Shown here one piece after another: positions 17,095 to 25,262 of a stretch of 64,000 nt of DNA. The stretch is from contig CAVSRU010000012.1 in assembly GCA_963730535.1 (NCBI GenBank), positions 62,001 through 126,000 of the forward strand, read 5' to 3'. Each line of letters begins with the position of its first letter. Position 1 is the stretch's first letter. Below the pieces are notes generated by a model, which was not told the DNA's origin, did not search any database, and saw nothing but the letters and a program-made list of their open reading frames with translations. The translations under genes were made by a program, and so were the position numbers. Source of the stretch: DASSUW01 sp963730535. GTDB lineage: Bacteria > Actinomycetota > Thermoleophilia > Solirubrobacterales > Solirubrobacteraceae.

Positions 17095-18487
17095 CGCCCA
17101 GGATGGACGCCGCGAGCAGCAATGCGAAGAGGGACACGGACGGCATCTCCCACCCCCAGTCGAGCGACGCGTGGACGGCCCACGCGGCCAGGCCCCCGAA
17201 CGCAGCGGCGCCCGCGCCGGGCGCCACGCGCTGGAGCCTCACCGCCCCGCCGATGACGCCTCCGGCGAGCAGCCCCAGCGCCAGGAGCCCGGCGAGGCCG
17301 AGCTCGGCCGCGGTCTCGAGCGGGAGCGAGTGGGCGTCGCGGGCGCCCTCGGCGATCTTCCGCTCCCGCAGCCACTCGACGCCGAACGCCCCCGACCCTG
17401 CGCCCACCAGCGGGTGGTCCGCCCAGGTGGCGACGGCCACGCGCCAGTACGCGTAGCGGTTGCTCTGCACGCTCGCGAGCCGCTCGGCGCTGGCGCCGAA
17501 CTCCGGCGCCCCGCGGCTCGAGCCGGCGGCGACGAGCACTCCCGCCAGGACCACGAGCGCCGCGGCGGCCGCCAGCAGCCGGGGCCGCGGGAGCGCCACC
17601 GGCCCTGTGCCGAGCTCGCCAGCTGCCTCCCGGCGGGCGAGGGCGCGCTGAGCCGCGGCGGCGCCGAGGCCGGACGCGACGATCAGGAACGCGAGCGCCG
17701 TCCCCTGGGCGGTGCGAGCCCCCTCGAGATCCTTGACGGCGGGCAGGAGCGCCGCGACCACCCCGGCAACGGCCGCGGCCGCCAGGACGACCACGAGGCC
17801 GCGGAGCTGCGCGGGCGAGGGCCGGGCGAGCAGCACCACGGCCAGCCCGGCGGCTGCCGCGAGCAGCCCGCCGCGCGAGAACGAGAGCACGAGGCCGGCG
17901 CCCAGCACCGGCGCTCCCGCGGCTGCGAGCGCCCGCACCCACACACCGCGGGCGGCGTCCCCGGCGAGGCCGGCGCACAGGACCAGCCCGATCGCCGCAA
18001 CCGCCCCCATCGCGTTCCAGTAGCCCAGCGGAGCCGCCAGCCGGCCGCCGGCCGCGGCGCTGCGCTCGAGCGTCACCGCCCACGGGAGCAGCCGCTCGGC
18101 GAGCCCGGCGAGCACGATCGCGAAGGCTCCGGCCGCGAGCGCGGGGACCGCGAGGCCGGGCACCGTGCGCAGCAGGCCCACGCCGGCCACCAGCGCGCCG
18201 AGGTACAGCGCGATCCGCTGCGCGTCCGCGTACGCGACGGCATGCAGGGGCGCCCAGGCGAGCGACGCGAGCGTGAGCGCGAGCAGGAGCGCGAGGCCGG
18301 CGATGGCCAGCACGGCCGCCCGGCCGCGCGGGAGCGGCGCCACGACCGCGGCCAGCGCCGCCAGCAGCCAGGCGACGATCCCTCCGACAAGCCGGGCGTC
18401 GGCGTCGTAGCCGCCGTGGAAGAACGCGAGCGCGACCGGCAGCGCGAGCAGCGTGACTGCGGCGACGGCCGGCGGCGATGCGCGCAT
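17066..18487 (-). CDS. O-antigen ligase/polymerase-like membrane protein
   Basis: A 473-residue membrane protein with many hydrophobic helices. A large outer loop contains RLASVQSNRYAYWRVAVATW, then HPLVGAGSGAFGVEWL, the Wzy_C/O-antigen-ligase type signature. It ends with LPLETAAELGLAGLL. It is expected to join or polymerise sugar units on the outer face of the membrane. It is divergent from the AftD-like gene: TAGCCT lies 9 nt before its ATG. Its 3' end overlaps the flippase gene by 29 bp. Confidence 0.82.
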   Translation of the reverse strand: MRASPPAVAAVTLLALPVALAFFHGGYDADARLVGGIVAWLLAALAAVVAPLPRGRAAVLAIAGLALLLALTLASLAWAPLHAVAYADAQRIALYLGALVAGVGLLRTVPGLAVPALAAGAFAIVLAGLAERLLPWAVTLERSAAAGGRLAAPLGYWNAMGAVAAIGLVLCAGLAGDAARGVWVRALAAAGAPVLGAGLVLSFSRGGLLAAAAGLAVVLLARPSPAQLRGLVVVLAAAAVAGVVAALLPAVKDLEGARTAQGTALAFLIVASGLGAAAAQRALARREAAGELGTGPVALPRPRLLAAAAALVVLAGVLVAAGSSRGAPEFGASAERLASVQSNRYAYWRVAVATWADHPLVGAGSGAFGVEWLRERKIAEGARDAHSLPLETAAELGLAGLLALGLLAGGVIGGAVRLQRVAPGAGAAAFGGLAAWAVHASLDWGWEMPSVSLFALLLAASILGVNGERARRA

Positions 18488-18496
18488 CGCTCCGGC

Positions 18497-18502
18497 AGGC
18501 TA
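18497..18502 (-). promoter_or_regulatory. Possible -10 hexamer TAGCCT (ligase gene)
   Basis: 9 nt before the ATG; part of an 88-bp divergent gap in which both directions show the same hexamer. Confidence 0.5.
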
Positions 18503-18559
18503 CGCAGTCACCCGGCCATTCTCGCCGCCTGACCTGCCGGCCATGCCCGCCGCGGGCTG

Positions 18560-18565
18560 TAGCCT
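18560..18565 (+). promoter_or_regulatory. Possible extended -10 TGTAGCCT (AftD-like gene)
   Basis: TAGCCT lies 10 nt before the ATG of the AftD-like gene, with TG just upstream as in extended -10 sites. It supports ATG 18576 over an in-frame ATG at 18453. Confidence 0.5.
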
Positions 18566-18575
18566 GCGGCGGCCG

Positions 18576-21500
18576 ATGCCCCGTGTGCCCGGTCTGCCCC
18601 GCGGAGCCCGGCGCGACGCGATCGTCCTCGCCGCCCTCGCCGTCGCCGCGGCGCTCGCCCAGCGGCCCGGAGTTGCGTCGTCGGACACGAAGATCGACCT
18701 CCACGTCGATCCCGTCGGGTTCCTGGCCGACGTCGCCTCGGTGTGGTCCCCGACCGGGGACCTCGGGCACGTGCACGCCGGGCAGTACGCGGGCTACCTG
18801 TTCCCGATGGGGCCGTTCTTCGCGCTCGGGGACCTCGCCGGCCTCGCGCCGTGGCTGACGCACCGGCTGTGGCTCGGGGCCGTGCTCGCGATCGCCGTCG
18901 TCGGCGCCGTCCGGCTCGCCGACGCGCTCGTGCCGCGCGGCGGGAGCCCGGCCCGGCTCGCCGCCGGCGCGGTCTTCCTGCTCAACCCGTACGTCGTCGT
19001 CTTCCTCAACCGCACGTCGATCACGCTGCTCGCCTACGCGCTGCTGCCGTGGATGCTCCTCGCCGTGCACCGCGGGCTCCGGCACCCGCGCAGCTGGTGG
19101 TGGCCGGCGGCCGGTGCGCTCGTCGTGGCGGCGTCGGGCGGCGGCGTGAACGTCGCCGTGCTCGGCTGGCTGCTGCTCGCCCCGCTCGCCCTGTTGGTGT
19201 ACGAGCCGGCCATCGGCGCCGTGCGCTGGAGCGACGCCCGCGCCTTCGCGCTGCGGGCCGCCGCCTGCCTGGCCGTCGCGTCGCTGTGGTGGGTCGCCCC
19301 GGTGGTCGCCCATGTGCTGTACGGCCGGGACTTCCTGCCCTTCACGGAGCCGCCGGGGGTGATCTGGAGCACCACCAGCGCGTCCGAGGTCCTGCGCCTC
19401 ATGGGGTACTGGACGTCGTACGTGGGCGTCGGCTACACCGGCGCCCTGCAGCCGTTCACGTCCGATGCCGGAGTGATGCTCTTCCACCCGGCCGTGCTCG
19501 TGGCCTCGCTGCTCGTGCCGGCCCTCGTCGCGCTCGCGCTGGCCGGCGCCCGCTCGTGGCCGTACGCGCCGTTCTTCCTCCTGCTGCTGCTCGCCGGCGC
19601 GCTGATCGCGGGAGCCGGGTTCCCCGACGGCACGCCGCTGCGGCGAGCGGCGCTGGCGATCTACTTCAGGGTCGACGCCGTCCAGTTCCTGCGCACCACC
19701 TACAAGGCGGCGCCGCTGATCGTGGTCGCGTTCGCGCTGCTCGCCGCGGCCGCGGCACCGCTCGTGTGGGCGCGCGCCCGGTGGGCGGCGGTCCCGCTCG
19801 TCGCCGTCCTCGCGCTGTCGGCCTGGCCGCTGGTCCGCGGCGAGGCGGTCGACTCGCAGCTGGCGTGGGAGGAGATCCCGCCGGCCTGGACGGAGGCCGC
19901 GCGCGACCTCGACGCCGACCTGCCCGCCAACACGCGCGCGGTCGTGCTGCCCGCCCAGCTCTTCGCGACCTACGACTGGGCGTCGACCGTCGACCCGATC
20001 CTGCCCGCCCTCAGCGACCGGCCGGTGGCGGCGCGGTCCGTGCTCGCCTACGCCGACCGCCGCTCGACCGACCTGCTGTGGACGGCGGACGACCTGATCC
20101 AGCAGGAGCGGGTGGTCGACGGCCAGCTCCCGCCGCTGCTCCGACTGCTCGGCGCCGGGGCCGTGATCGCCGGGGCCGACGACGACCGCGCGCGCAGCGG
20201 GGCCATCGCGCCCTCCGGGGCCGCGCGCGAGCTCGCCCGCGGCGGGCTCGGCGCCCCGAGCCGGAGCTACGGCGCGGAGCGCCTGGTCGCTGCGGAGGGC
20301 GGGACGCTGGCGCCGCCGGCCCGCCTGCCGCAGGTCTCCCGCTACGACCTGCCCCGGGGGCCGGGGATCGTGCGCGTCGCCCCCGCCGGCCCGCAGACGC
20401 TCGTGGACGGCTCGGCGGAGACGCTCGCCGGGCTCGCGGCGCTCGGCTCGCTCGACGCCGACCGCCCGCTCGCGTACGCCGCCGACCGGACCCGCGCCGA
20501 GCTCCGGGCCGCCGCCCGGAGCGGGGCCGACCTCGTGATCGGCGACAGCAACCGCCGGCGCGCGATCGTCTCCTCACGGACCCGGCAGGAGGTCGGCCCG
20601 ACGCTCACGGCCGACGCCGACGTGCCGCCCGACGCGGCGATCCTCGACCCGTTCCAGACCGGCCCGGCCGCCCAGACGGTCGCCGAGTACGACGACATCC
20701 GAGACGTCCGCGAGGACGCGCTCCCGGGCGCCACCCAGTTCCCCGAGTCGCGCCCGTTTGCCGCGCTCGACGGCGCGCCCGACACCGCCTGGGTGGCACC
20801 CCCGCACGGCGAGCGGGCGCGCTCCTGGATCGAGGTCGAGCTCGCCGCGCCGCGCGACGTGGCGTTCGTCGAGCTGCTCCCGCTCGTCGACGCGCGCGCC
20901 CGCACGACCGAGGTCGAGATCTCGGGCCGGCGCTTCGCGGTGCGCCCCGGCTGGAACCGGATCCGGCTCGACCTGCGCGACGTGCGGGTGCTGCGAGTGC
21001 GCGTGTCGGACCTCGAGCGGGCGCCGGGGGTCGCGCGCGCGAGCGGCGGGCTCGCCGAGCTGCGCATCCCCGGCGTCACGGCGCGCGAGTGGCTGCGCCC
21101 TCCGCGCGTGATCGAGGACGCCTTGCGGGGGGCCGACCTGTCCCGCTCGTCGCTCACGTACGTCCTCGAGCGCACGACGGGCGCGACCCCGTTCCGCCGC
21201 GAAGCGCTGCCCGGCCCGCGCGAGTCGCGCTTCGTGCGCGATCGCGGCGACGCCGAGACGCAGCTCGCCCGGCGCATCGCCCCGCCGGCCGCGCGCACCT
21301 TCCGCGCCGACGGCTGGGTGACCGTCTCCCCGCAGGCGCCGGATCCGGCGCTCGACGCGCTGGCGGGCAGCGGCGCGGGCCGGTTCGCGTCCTCGGGGCG
21401 GTTCGAGAGCGCCCCCGGCCGACGGGCGTCGCGGGCGTTCGACGGCGATCCCGGCACGGCGTGGATCGGGCCGTGGCTGCGCGACCGCCGTGCCTGGGTG

Positions 21501-22733
21501 AGCTGGACGACGCCGCGGGCCACGACGGTTCGCACGCTGGAGCTGCGCCCCGTCGCGGGTGTCCGCCGCGCCCGGCGGGTCGCGGTCAGCGCCGAGGGCC
21601 GCCGCGTGGACGCCGCCGTCGACCCGAGCGGGCACGTCGAGCTCTCGCGACCGCTGCGCGGGCGAGCGTTCAGGCTGGAGATCGTCGACGCGGCGTTCGC
21701 GCCCGGAACGCCGGCCGCCGTCCGCCGGCGCCGCGCGGTCGGGATCGCCGAGGTCGTCGGGGCCGGCGCGCGGGTCGCGGACGCGCGCAGCCGGATCGCC
21801 GCTACCTGCGGCGCGCTGCGGGTCGTCGCCGGCGGCCGGATCCTCCGCGTCCGCCCGGCCGCCACGGTCGCCGCGTTCGACGCCGGCCGGCCGCTGCGCG
21901 CGCGGCCGTGCGGCGAGCCCGCCGCACTCCCGGCCGGCCCGGTCGACCTGACGACGTCGTCCACGCTCTTCCACCCGTACTGGCTGCGCCTGCGCTCGCC
22001 GGCCCCGCGCGGGCTGCCGGCGGCCACCGGTGGCGGTCGCGTGACCGACCCCGGGGACCTCGGGCGTTCGAGCGTCGACGGCGTGAGGCTCGCGCTCGAC
22101 GGGCCGAGCCGGCTCGTGCTCGCCCAGAGCTACGACCGCGGCTGGCGTGCATGGTGCGACGGGCGCCAGCTCGGCGCCCCGCGCCCGGACGCGGCGTACG
22201 GAAACGGCTGGGCGGTCGACGGCTCGTGCACCGAGGCGCGCTTCGCGTTCGCGCCCGACCGGCCCGTCAAGCTCGCGATGGTCGCCTCCGGCGCCGCCTG
22301 CCTGCTGATGCTGGTGGCGCTCCTGCTGCGCGGCCCGCCGGCCCGCCGGGGCGAGCCAACCGTGCCCGGATTCGCTGCCGCGGACCGGCCCGCGCGCGCG
22401 ACCTGGGGCCGAGCCATCGCCATCGGCCTCGCCGCGGGCGTGGCCGGAGCCGCGCTGATCGCTCTGCGCGCCGGGCCGCCGGTCGCGGTCGCCGCCGCGC
22501 TGGTGGCCCGCTACGGGATCGGCGCACGCGCTCTCGTGCTCGCCGCCGCCGCCCTGCTGGGCGTCGCAGTCCCGGCCGCGTACCTGCTCTTCCTCCCCGC
22601 CGACCGCGGCGGCTTCGCGCCGCGCTACGCGAGCGACCTGGTCGGCGCGCACTGGCTGGCGATCGCGGCGCTCGTCCTCCTCGCCTTCGCGCTCGCCCGC
22701 ATGCTCAGCGGGCGACGGGAACGAGCCGCTTGA
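18576..22733 (+). CDS. AftD-like alpha-(1->3)-arabinofuranosyltransferase-type GT-C protein
   Basis: A 1385-residue membrane enzyme. An N-terminal GT-C region of about residues 15-420 has many helices and the early acidic loop DTKIDLHVDPVGFL; such loops hold catalytic acids. A long extracytoplasmic part carries two discoidin-like (F5/8 type C) carbohydrate-binding modules near residues 725-835 (LDGAPDTAWVAPP) and 950-1080 (FDGDPGTAWIG). Terminal helices lie at about 1240-1385. The order matches DUF3367/AftD proteins, which add arabinofuranose to arabinans using a lipid-linked donor. The actual sugar here is unknown. It overlaps the convergent acyltransferase gene by 29 bp. Confidence 0.82.
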   Translation: MPRVPGLPRGARRDAIVLAALAVAAALAQRPGVASSDTKIDLHVDPVGFLADVASVWSPTGDLGHVHAGQYAGYLFPMGPFFALGDLAGLAPWLTHRLWLGAVLAIAVVGAVRLADALVPRGGSPARLAAGAVFLLNPYVVVFLNRTSITLLAYALLPWMLLAVHRGLRHPRSWWWPAAGALVVAASGGGVNVAVLGWLLLAPLALLVYEPAIGAVRWSDARAFALRAAACLAVASLWWVAPVVAHVLYGRDFLPFTEPPGVIWSTTSASEVLRLMGYWTSYVGVGYTGALQPFTSDAGVMLFHPAVLVASLLVPALVALALAGARSWPYAPFFLLLLLAGALIAGAGFPDGTPLRRAALAIYFRVDAVQFLRTTYKAAPLIVVAFALLAAAAAPLVWARARWAAVPLVAVLALSAWPLVRGEAVDSQLAWEEIPPAWTEAARDLDADLPANTRAVVLPAQLFATYDWASTVDPILPALSDRPVAARSVLAYADRRSTDLLWTADDLIQQERVVDGQLPPLLRLLGAGAVIAGADDDRARSGAIAPSGAARELARGGLGAPSRSYGAERLVAAEGGTLAPPARLPQVSRYDLPRGPGIVRVAPAGPQTLVDGSAETLAGLAALGSLDADRPLAYAADRTRAELRAAARSGADLVIGDSNRRRAIVSSRTRQEVGPTLTADADVPPDAAILDPFQTGPAAQTVAEYDDIRDVREDALPGATQFPESRPFAALDGAPDTAWVAPPHGERARSWIEVELAAPRDVAFVELLPLVDARARTTEVEISGRRFAVRPGWNRIRLDLRDVRVLRVRVSDLERAPGVARASGGLAELRIPGVTAREWLRPPRVIEDALRGADLSRSSLTYVLERTTGATPFRREALPGPRESRFVRDRGDAETQLARRIAPPAARTFRADGWVTVSPQAPDPALDALAGSGAGRFASSGRFESAPGRRASRAFDGDPGTAWIGPWLRDRRAWVSWTTPRATTVRTLELRPVAGVRRARRVAVSAEGRRVDAAVDPSGHVELSRPLRGRAFRLEIVDAAFAPGTPAAVRRRRAVGIAEVVGAGARVADARSRIAATCGALRVVAGGRILRVRPAATVAAFDAGRPLRARPCGEPAALPAGPVDLTTSSTLFHPYWLRLRSPAPRGLPAATGGGRVTDPGDLGRSSVDGVRLALDGPSRLVLAQSYDRGWRAWCDGRQLGAPRPDAAYGNGWAVDGSCTEARFAFAPDRPVKLAMVASGAACLLMLVALLLRGPPARRGEPTVPGFAAADRPARATWGRAIAIGLAAGVAGAALIALRAGPPVAVAAALVARYGIGARALVLAAAALLGVAVPAAYLLFLPADRGGFAPRYASDLVGAHWLAIAALVLLAFALARMLSGRRERAA

Positions 22734-23844
22734 GCCGGAGCAGGGGGCGCTCGAGAAGCCGCCACGACAGCGTGGCGATCACCAGCGCGGCGAGCGCGCC
22801 GGCCCCGAGGTAGAGCAGGAAGTCGGCCCACGACCCGTCGCGCCCGATGCGGCCTACGAGCTTCTCCATCGCGGCGTTGTGCCACAGGTAGACGCCGTAC
22901 GAGATGACCCCGACGTACAGCAGCACCGGATGGCCCAGGAGCCGGCGGACGGCGCCGCGGCCAGGACCGGCGAACACCGCCGGGAGCACGACGCCGACCG
23001 CGACGACCGCGTAGAGCCAGTGGCGCGCGATGGTCTGGGCGGCGTCCATCGGCGCGTCGATCCGGTTCTCCGGCGACAAGCCGATGCCCACCGCCACGGC
23101 GGCGAAGGCGGCCGCCGCCCCGAGCCAGCAGACCCACGGCCTCCGCCCCACCCAGCCCAGCCGCGCCCTGCCGTCGCGCTCCCCGGCCACGCTGACCACC
23201 GCGAGCGCCATCCCGATCGCGAAGTGGTCGAAGTAGGCGGGCAGCCACAGCAGCATCCGGCCGGTGTTGGCGTGGTCGGGATCGGGGGCCGTGGCCACCG
23301 CGACGACGATCCATGCCGTCCCGGCCAGCGCCAGTCCCCCCAGCGCGAGGAGCTCGCTGCGTACCGACGCGGGGAGCCGCCGCAGGGCGAGCGCCCACAG
23401 CGGCAGCATCGCGTAGAACGTCACCTCCACACACAGCGTCCAGGCCTGCGTGATGCCGCCGAGCGCGAGGTCGCCGTAGATCTGGAGGAAGCCGTAGTAG
23501 ACGACCGCGTGGCCGGGCTCGAACGTGTCCGGCTTGGGGATCACGAGGGAGATCACCGTGAGCGCCAGCCAGTAGGCGGGCACGATCCGCAGCACCCGTC
23601 GCCAGCCGTACGCGATCGCGCGCGGCGCCGGCGTCCCCAGCAGCCGCGCGTGCACGAACGGCCGGTAGAGCAGGAAGCCCGAGAGGACGAAGAAGACCGT
23701 GACGCCGGCGTCGAGTCGGCTCAGGAACGGCGCGAGGTCACTGCCGGTGAGCGTGATCTGCGACCAGAACGAGGCATGGAAGACGAGCACGCTGAGGGCG
23801 GCGATCGCCCGCACCGAGTCGAGCAGCGGGAAGCGCTGCGGCAT
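22705..23844 (-). CDS. Acyltransferase family 3 (OafA/YrhL-like) membrane protein
   Basis: A 379-residue membrane O-acyltransferase, expected to acetylate or acylate an envelope glycan. It begins with the family hallmark FPLLDSVRAIAALSVLVFHA, which includes the catalytic His of the VFH motif, then GVTVFFVLSGFLLYRPF and RVLRIVPAYW. About ten helices follow, ending with GVYLWHN and LLERPLLRL. The start ATG shares its A with the stop of the methyltransferase gene (TGATG). No SGNH extension is present. Confidence 0.92.
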   Translation of the reverse strand: MPQRFPLLDSVRAIAALSVLVFHASFWSQITLTGSDLAPFLSRLDAGVTVFFVLSGFLLYRPFVHARLLGTPAPRAIAYGWRRVLRIVPAYWLALTVISLVIPKPDTFEPGHAVVYYGFLQIYGDLALGGITQAWTLCVEVTFYAMLPLWALALRRLPASVRSELLALGGLALAGTAWIVVAVATAPDPDHANTGRMLLWLPAYFDHFAIGMALAVVSVAGERDGRARLGWVGRRPWVCWLGAAAAFAAVAVGIGLSPENRIDAPMDAAQTIARHWLYAVVAVGVVLPAVFAGPGRGAVRRLLGHPVLLYVGVISYGVYLWHNAAMEKLVGRIGRDGSWADFLLYLGAGALAALVIATLSWRLLERPLLRLKRLVPVAR

Positions 23845-25262
23845 CAGTACGGCCACGGCCCGGACCGGTGCCCGAGCGCGCGCGCGAGCCAGGGCATCCG
23901 GGCCACGATCGCGGCCTTGACCGCGAGGTTGCGCGCGAACCAGGGCAGCGGCGCGAGCTGCCGCGCCGCACCGGCGACGCGGGCCCGCGGCCCGAGGTCC
24001 TCGCGCCGGTACTCGACGAGCGACCCGCTGCGCCCGGCGTAGCGGAACCGGCGGCCGGCGAGCAGGTGGCGAGCGATCGCGAGCGTGACCCCGACCGACG
24101 AGTAGGCGTCGTGGATCATCAGCGTGCCGCCGGGAGCCACGCGCCCGCCCCACTCCCGGATGTCGGCCGCCGCCGGCGCGAACCGGTGCGCGCCGTCGAC
24201 GTACACGAGGTCGACGTCGCCCTCGACGGCGTCCAGGGCGGCCTGTGAGGGGAGCCGCACATGGCGCACGCGCTCGGCCACACCGGCGCGCGCGAGGTTC
24301 GCGCGGAACGCCTCGTGGTCCGCCTCCCCCTCCCCGGCCGTTCCCCGCCACTGGCGCGGCCCGCGGTCGTTGCCCGCATGGGGATCGATGGCCACGACCT
24401 CGGCCCCGGGCGGCGCGGCGCCGGCGAGCACGATCGTCGAGCGGCCGCGGTAGGAGCCGATCTCGACGATCCGCCGCCCGCGGGCTGCGGCCTCCCGCAG
24501 CCGCGCGGCCTGGTCGTCGGTCAGCCACCCCTCCACCCCGTCGAGCCGCGCGGATCGCCGCTCGACGTGGATCACCGCGTTCCAGCACGCGACCTCGCGC
24601 ACGCCGGGGATTCGCATCAACAGCCGCAGGCGCGGCCAGTAGCGCGGCTCGGCCGCGGTGACCCGCAGCCCCGCGCGCCCTTCGACGTAGCGCAGCGTCG
24701 GGCCGATGTGGACCGGGAAGAGCCCCTCCCCGTAGCGGTTCTTGCGCGGGGGCCCGTGCAGGCGCTCGTAGAGCCTCGGGCCGAGGCGCGGGCCGAGCAG
24801 GTGGTAGGGGCTCATCTCGTGGCCGCCGTGCGGGGAGTACCAGTTCGTCCACGACAGATAGGCCCAGCCGCCCGGCCGCAGCACGCGCTCGATCTCGCGG
24901 ATCACCGCCTCCGGGTCGCGCGTGTGCTCGAGCAGGTTCGAGCAGACGACGGCGTCGGCCCCGCCGTCGGGCACCGGGAGCGCCTCCGCGTCGGCCAGCA
25001 GCGCACCTTCGGGCAGCTCGCCCGCGTCGTTGTCGATCGCGACCACCGTCGCGCCGCGCGCCCGCAGAGCGGCCGTGTAGTAGCCCGGCCCGCACCCGAG
25101 GTCGATCACCGTCCGCCCCGCGAGCGGCCCGTGCCGGCGCTCGAGCGACGTCGCGAGCTCGTCCGCGAGCCAGCTGTAGAACGGCTCCGGATCGTCGCGC
25201 TCGTTGCGGAACAGGCGCCACAGCTCGCGCACGCGAGCGAGCCCCGACGGACGCCGGCTCAC
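23844..25262 (-). CDS. Tandem SAM-dependent methyltransferase (two class I domains)
   Basis: A 472-residue soluble protein with two methyltransferase folds. Domain 1 (about residues 45-265) has motif I VIDLGCGPGYYTA and VVCSNLLEHTRDPEAV, typical of Methyltransf_11. Domain 2 (about 280-440) has RIVEIGSYRGRSTIVLA, VVAIDPHAG and DLVYVDGAHRF, typical of Methyltransf_24/class-I enzymes acting on glycans. It may methylate two positions of the surface polysaccharide; the substrate is not known. The GTG start overlaps the stop of the GT4-flippase fusion gene (GTGA). Confidence 0.85.
   Translation of the reverse strand: MSRRPSGLARVRELWRLFRNERDDPEPFYSWLADELATSLERRHGPLAGRTVIDLGCGPGYYTAALRARGATVVAIDNDAGELPEGALLADAEALPVPDGGADAVVCSNLLEHTRDPEAVIREIERVLRPGGWAYLSWTNWYSPHGGHEMSPYHLLGPRLGPRLYERLHGPPRKNRYGEGLFPVHIGPTLRYVEGRAGLRVTAAEPRYWPRLRLLMRIPGVREVACWNAVIHVERRSARLDGVEGWLTDDQAARLREAAARGRRIVEIGSYRGRSTIVLAGAAPPGAEVVAIDPHAGNDRGPRQWRGTAGEGEADHEAFRANLARAGVAERVRHVRLPSQAALDAVEGDVDLVYVDGAHRFAPAAADIREWGGRVAPGGTLMIHDAYSSVGVTLAIARHLLAGRRFRYAGRSGSLVEYRREDLGPRARVAGAARQLAPLPWFARNLAVKAAIVARMPWLARALGHRSGPWPY

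Noticed and set aside
18743..22813. 1356-codon alternative plus-strand frame
   Set aside because: Arg/Ala/Pro-only composition with no domain; the AftD-like frame in the same region has helices and recognisable modules.
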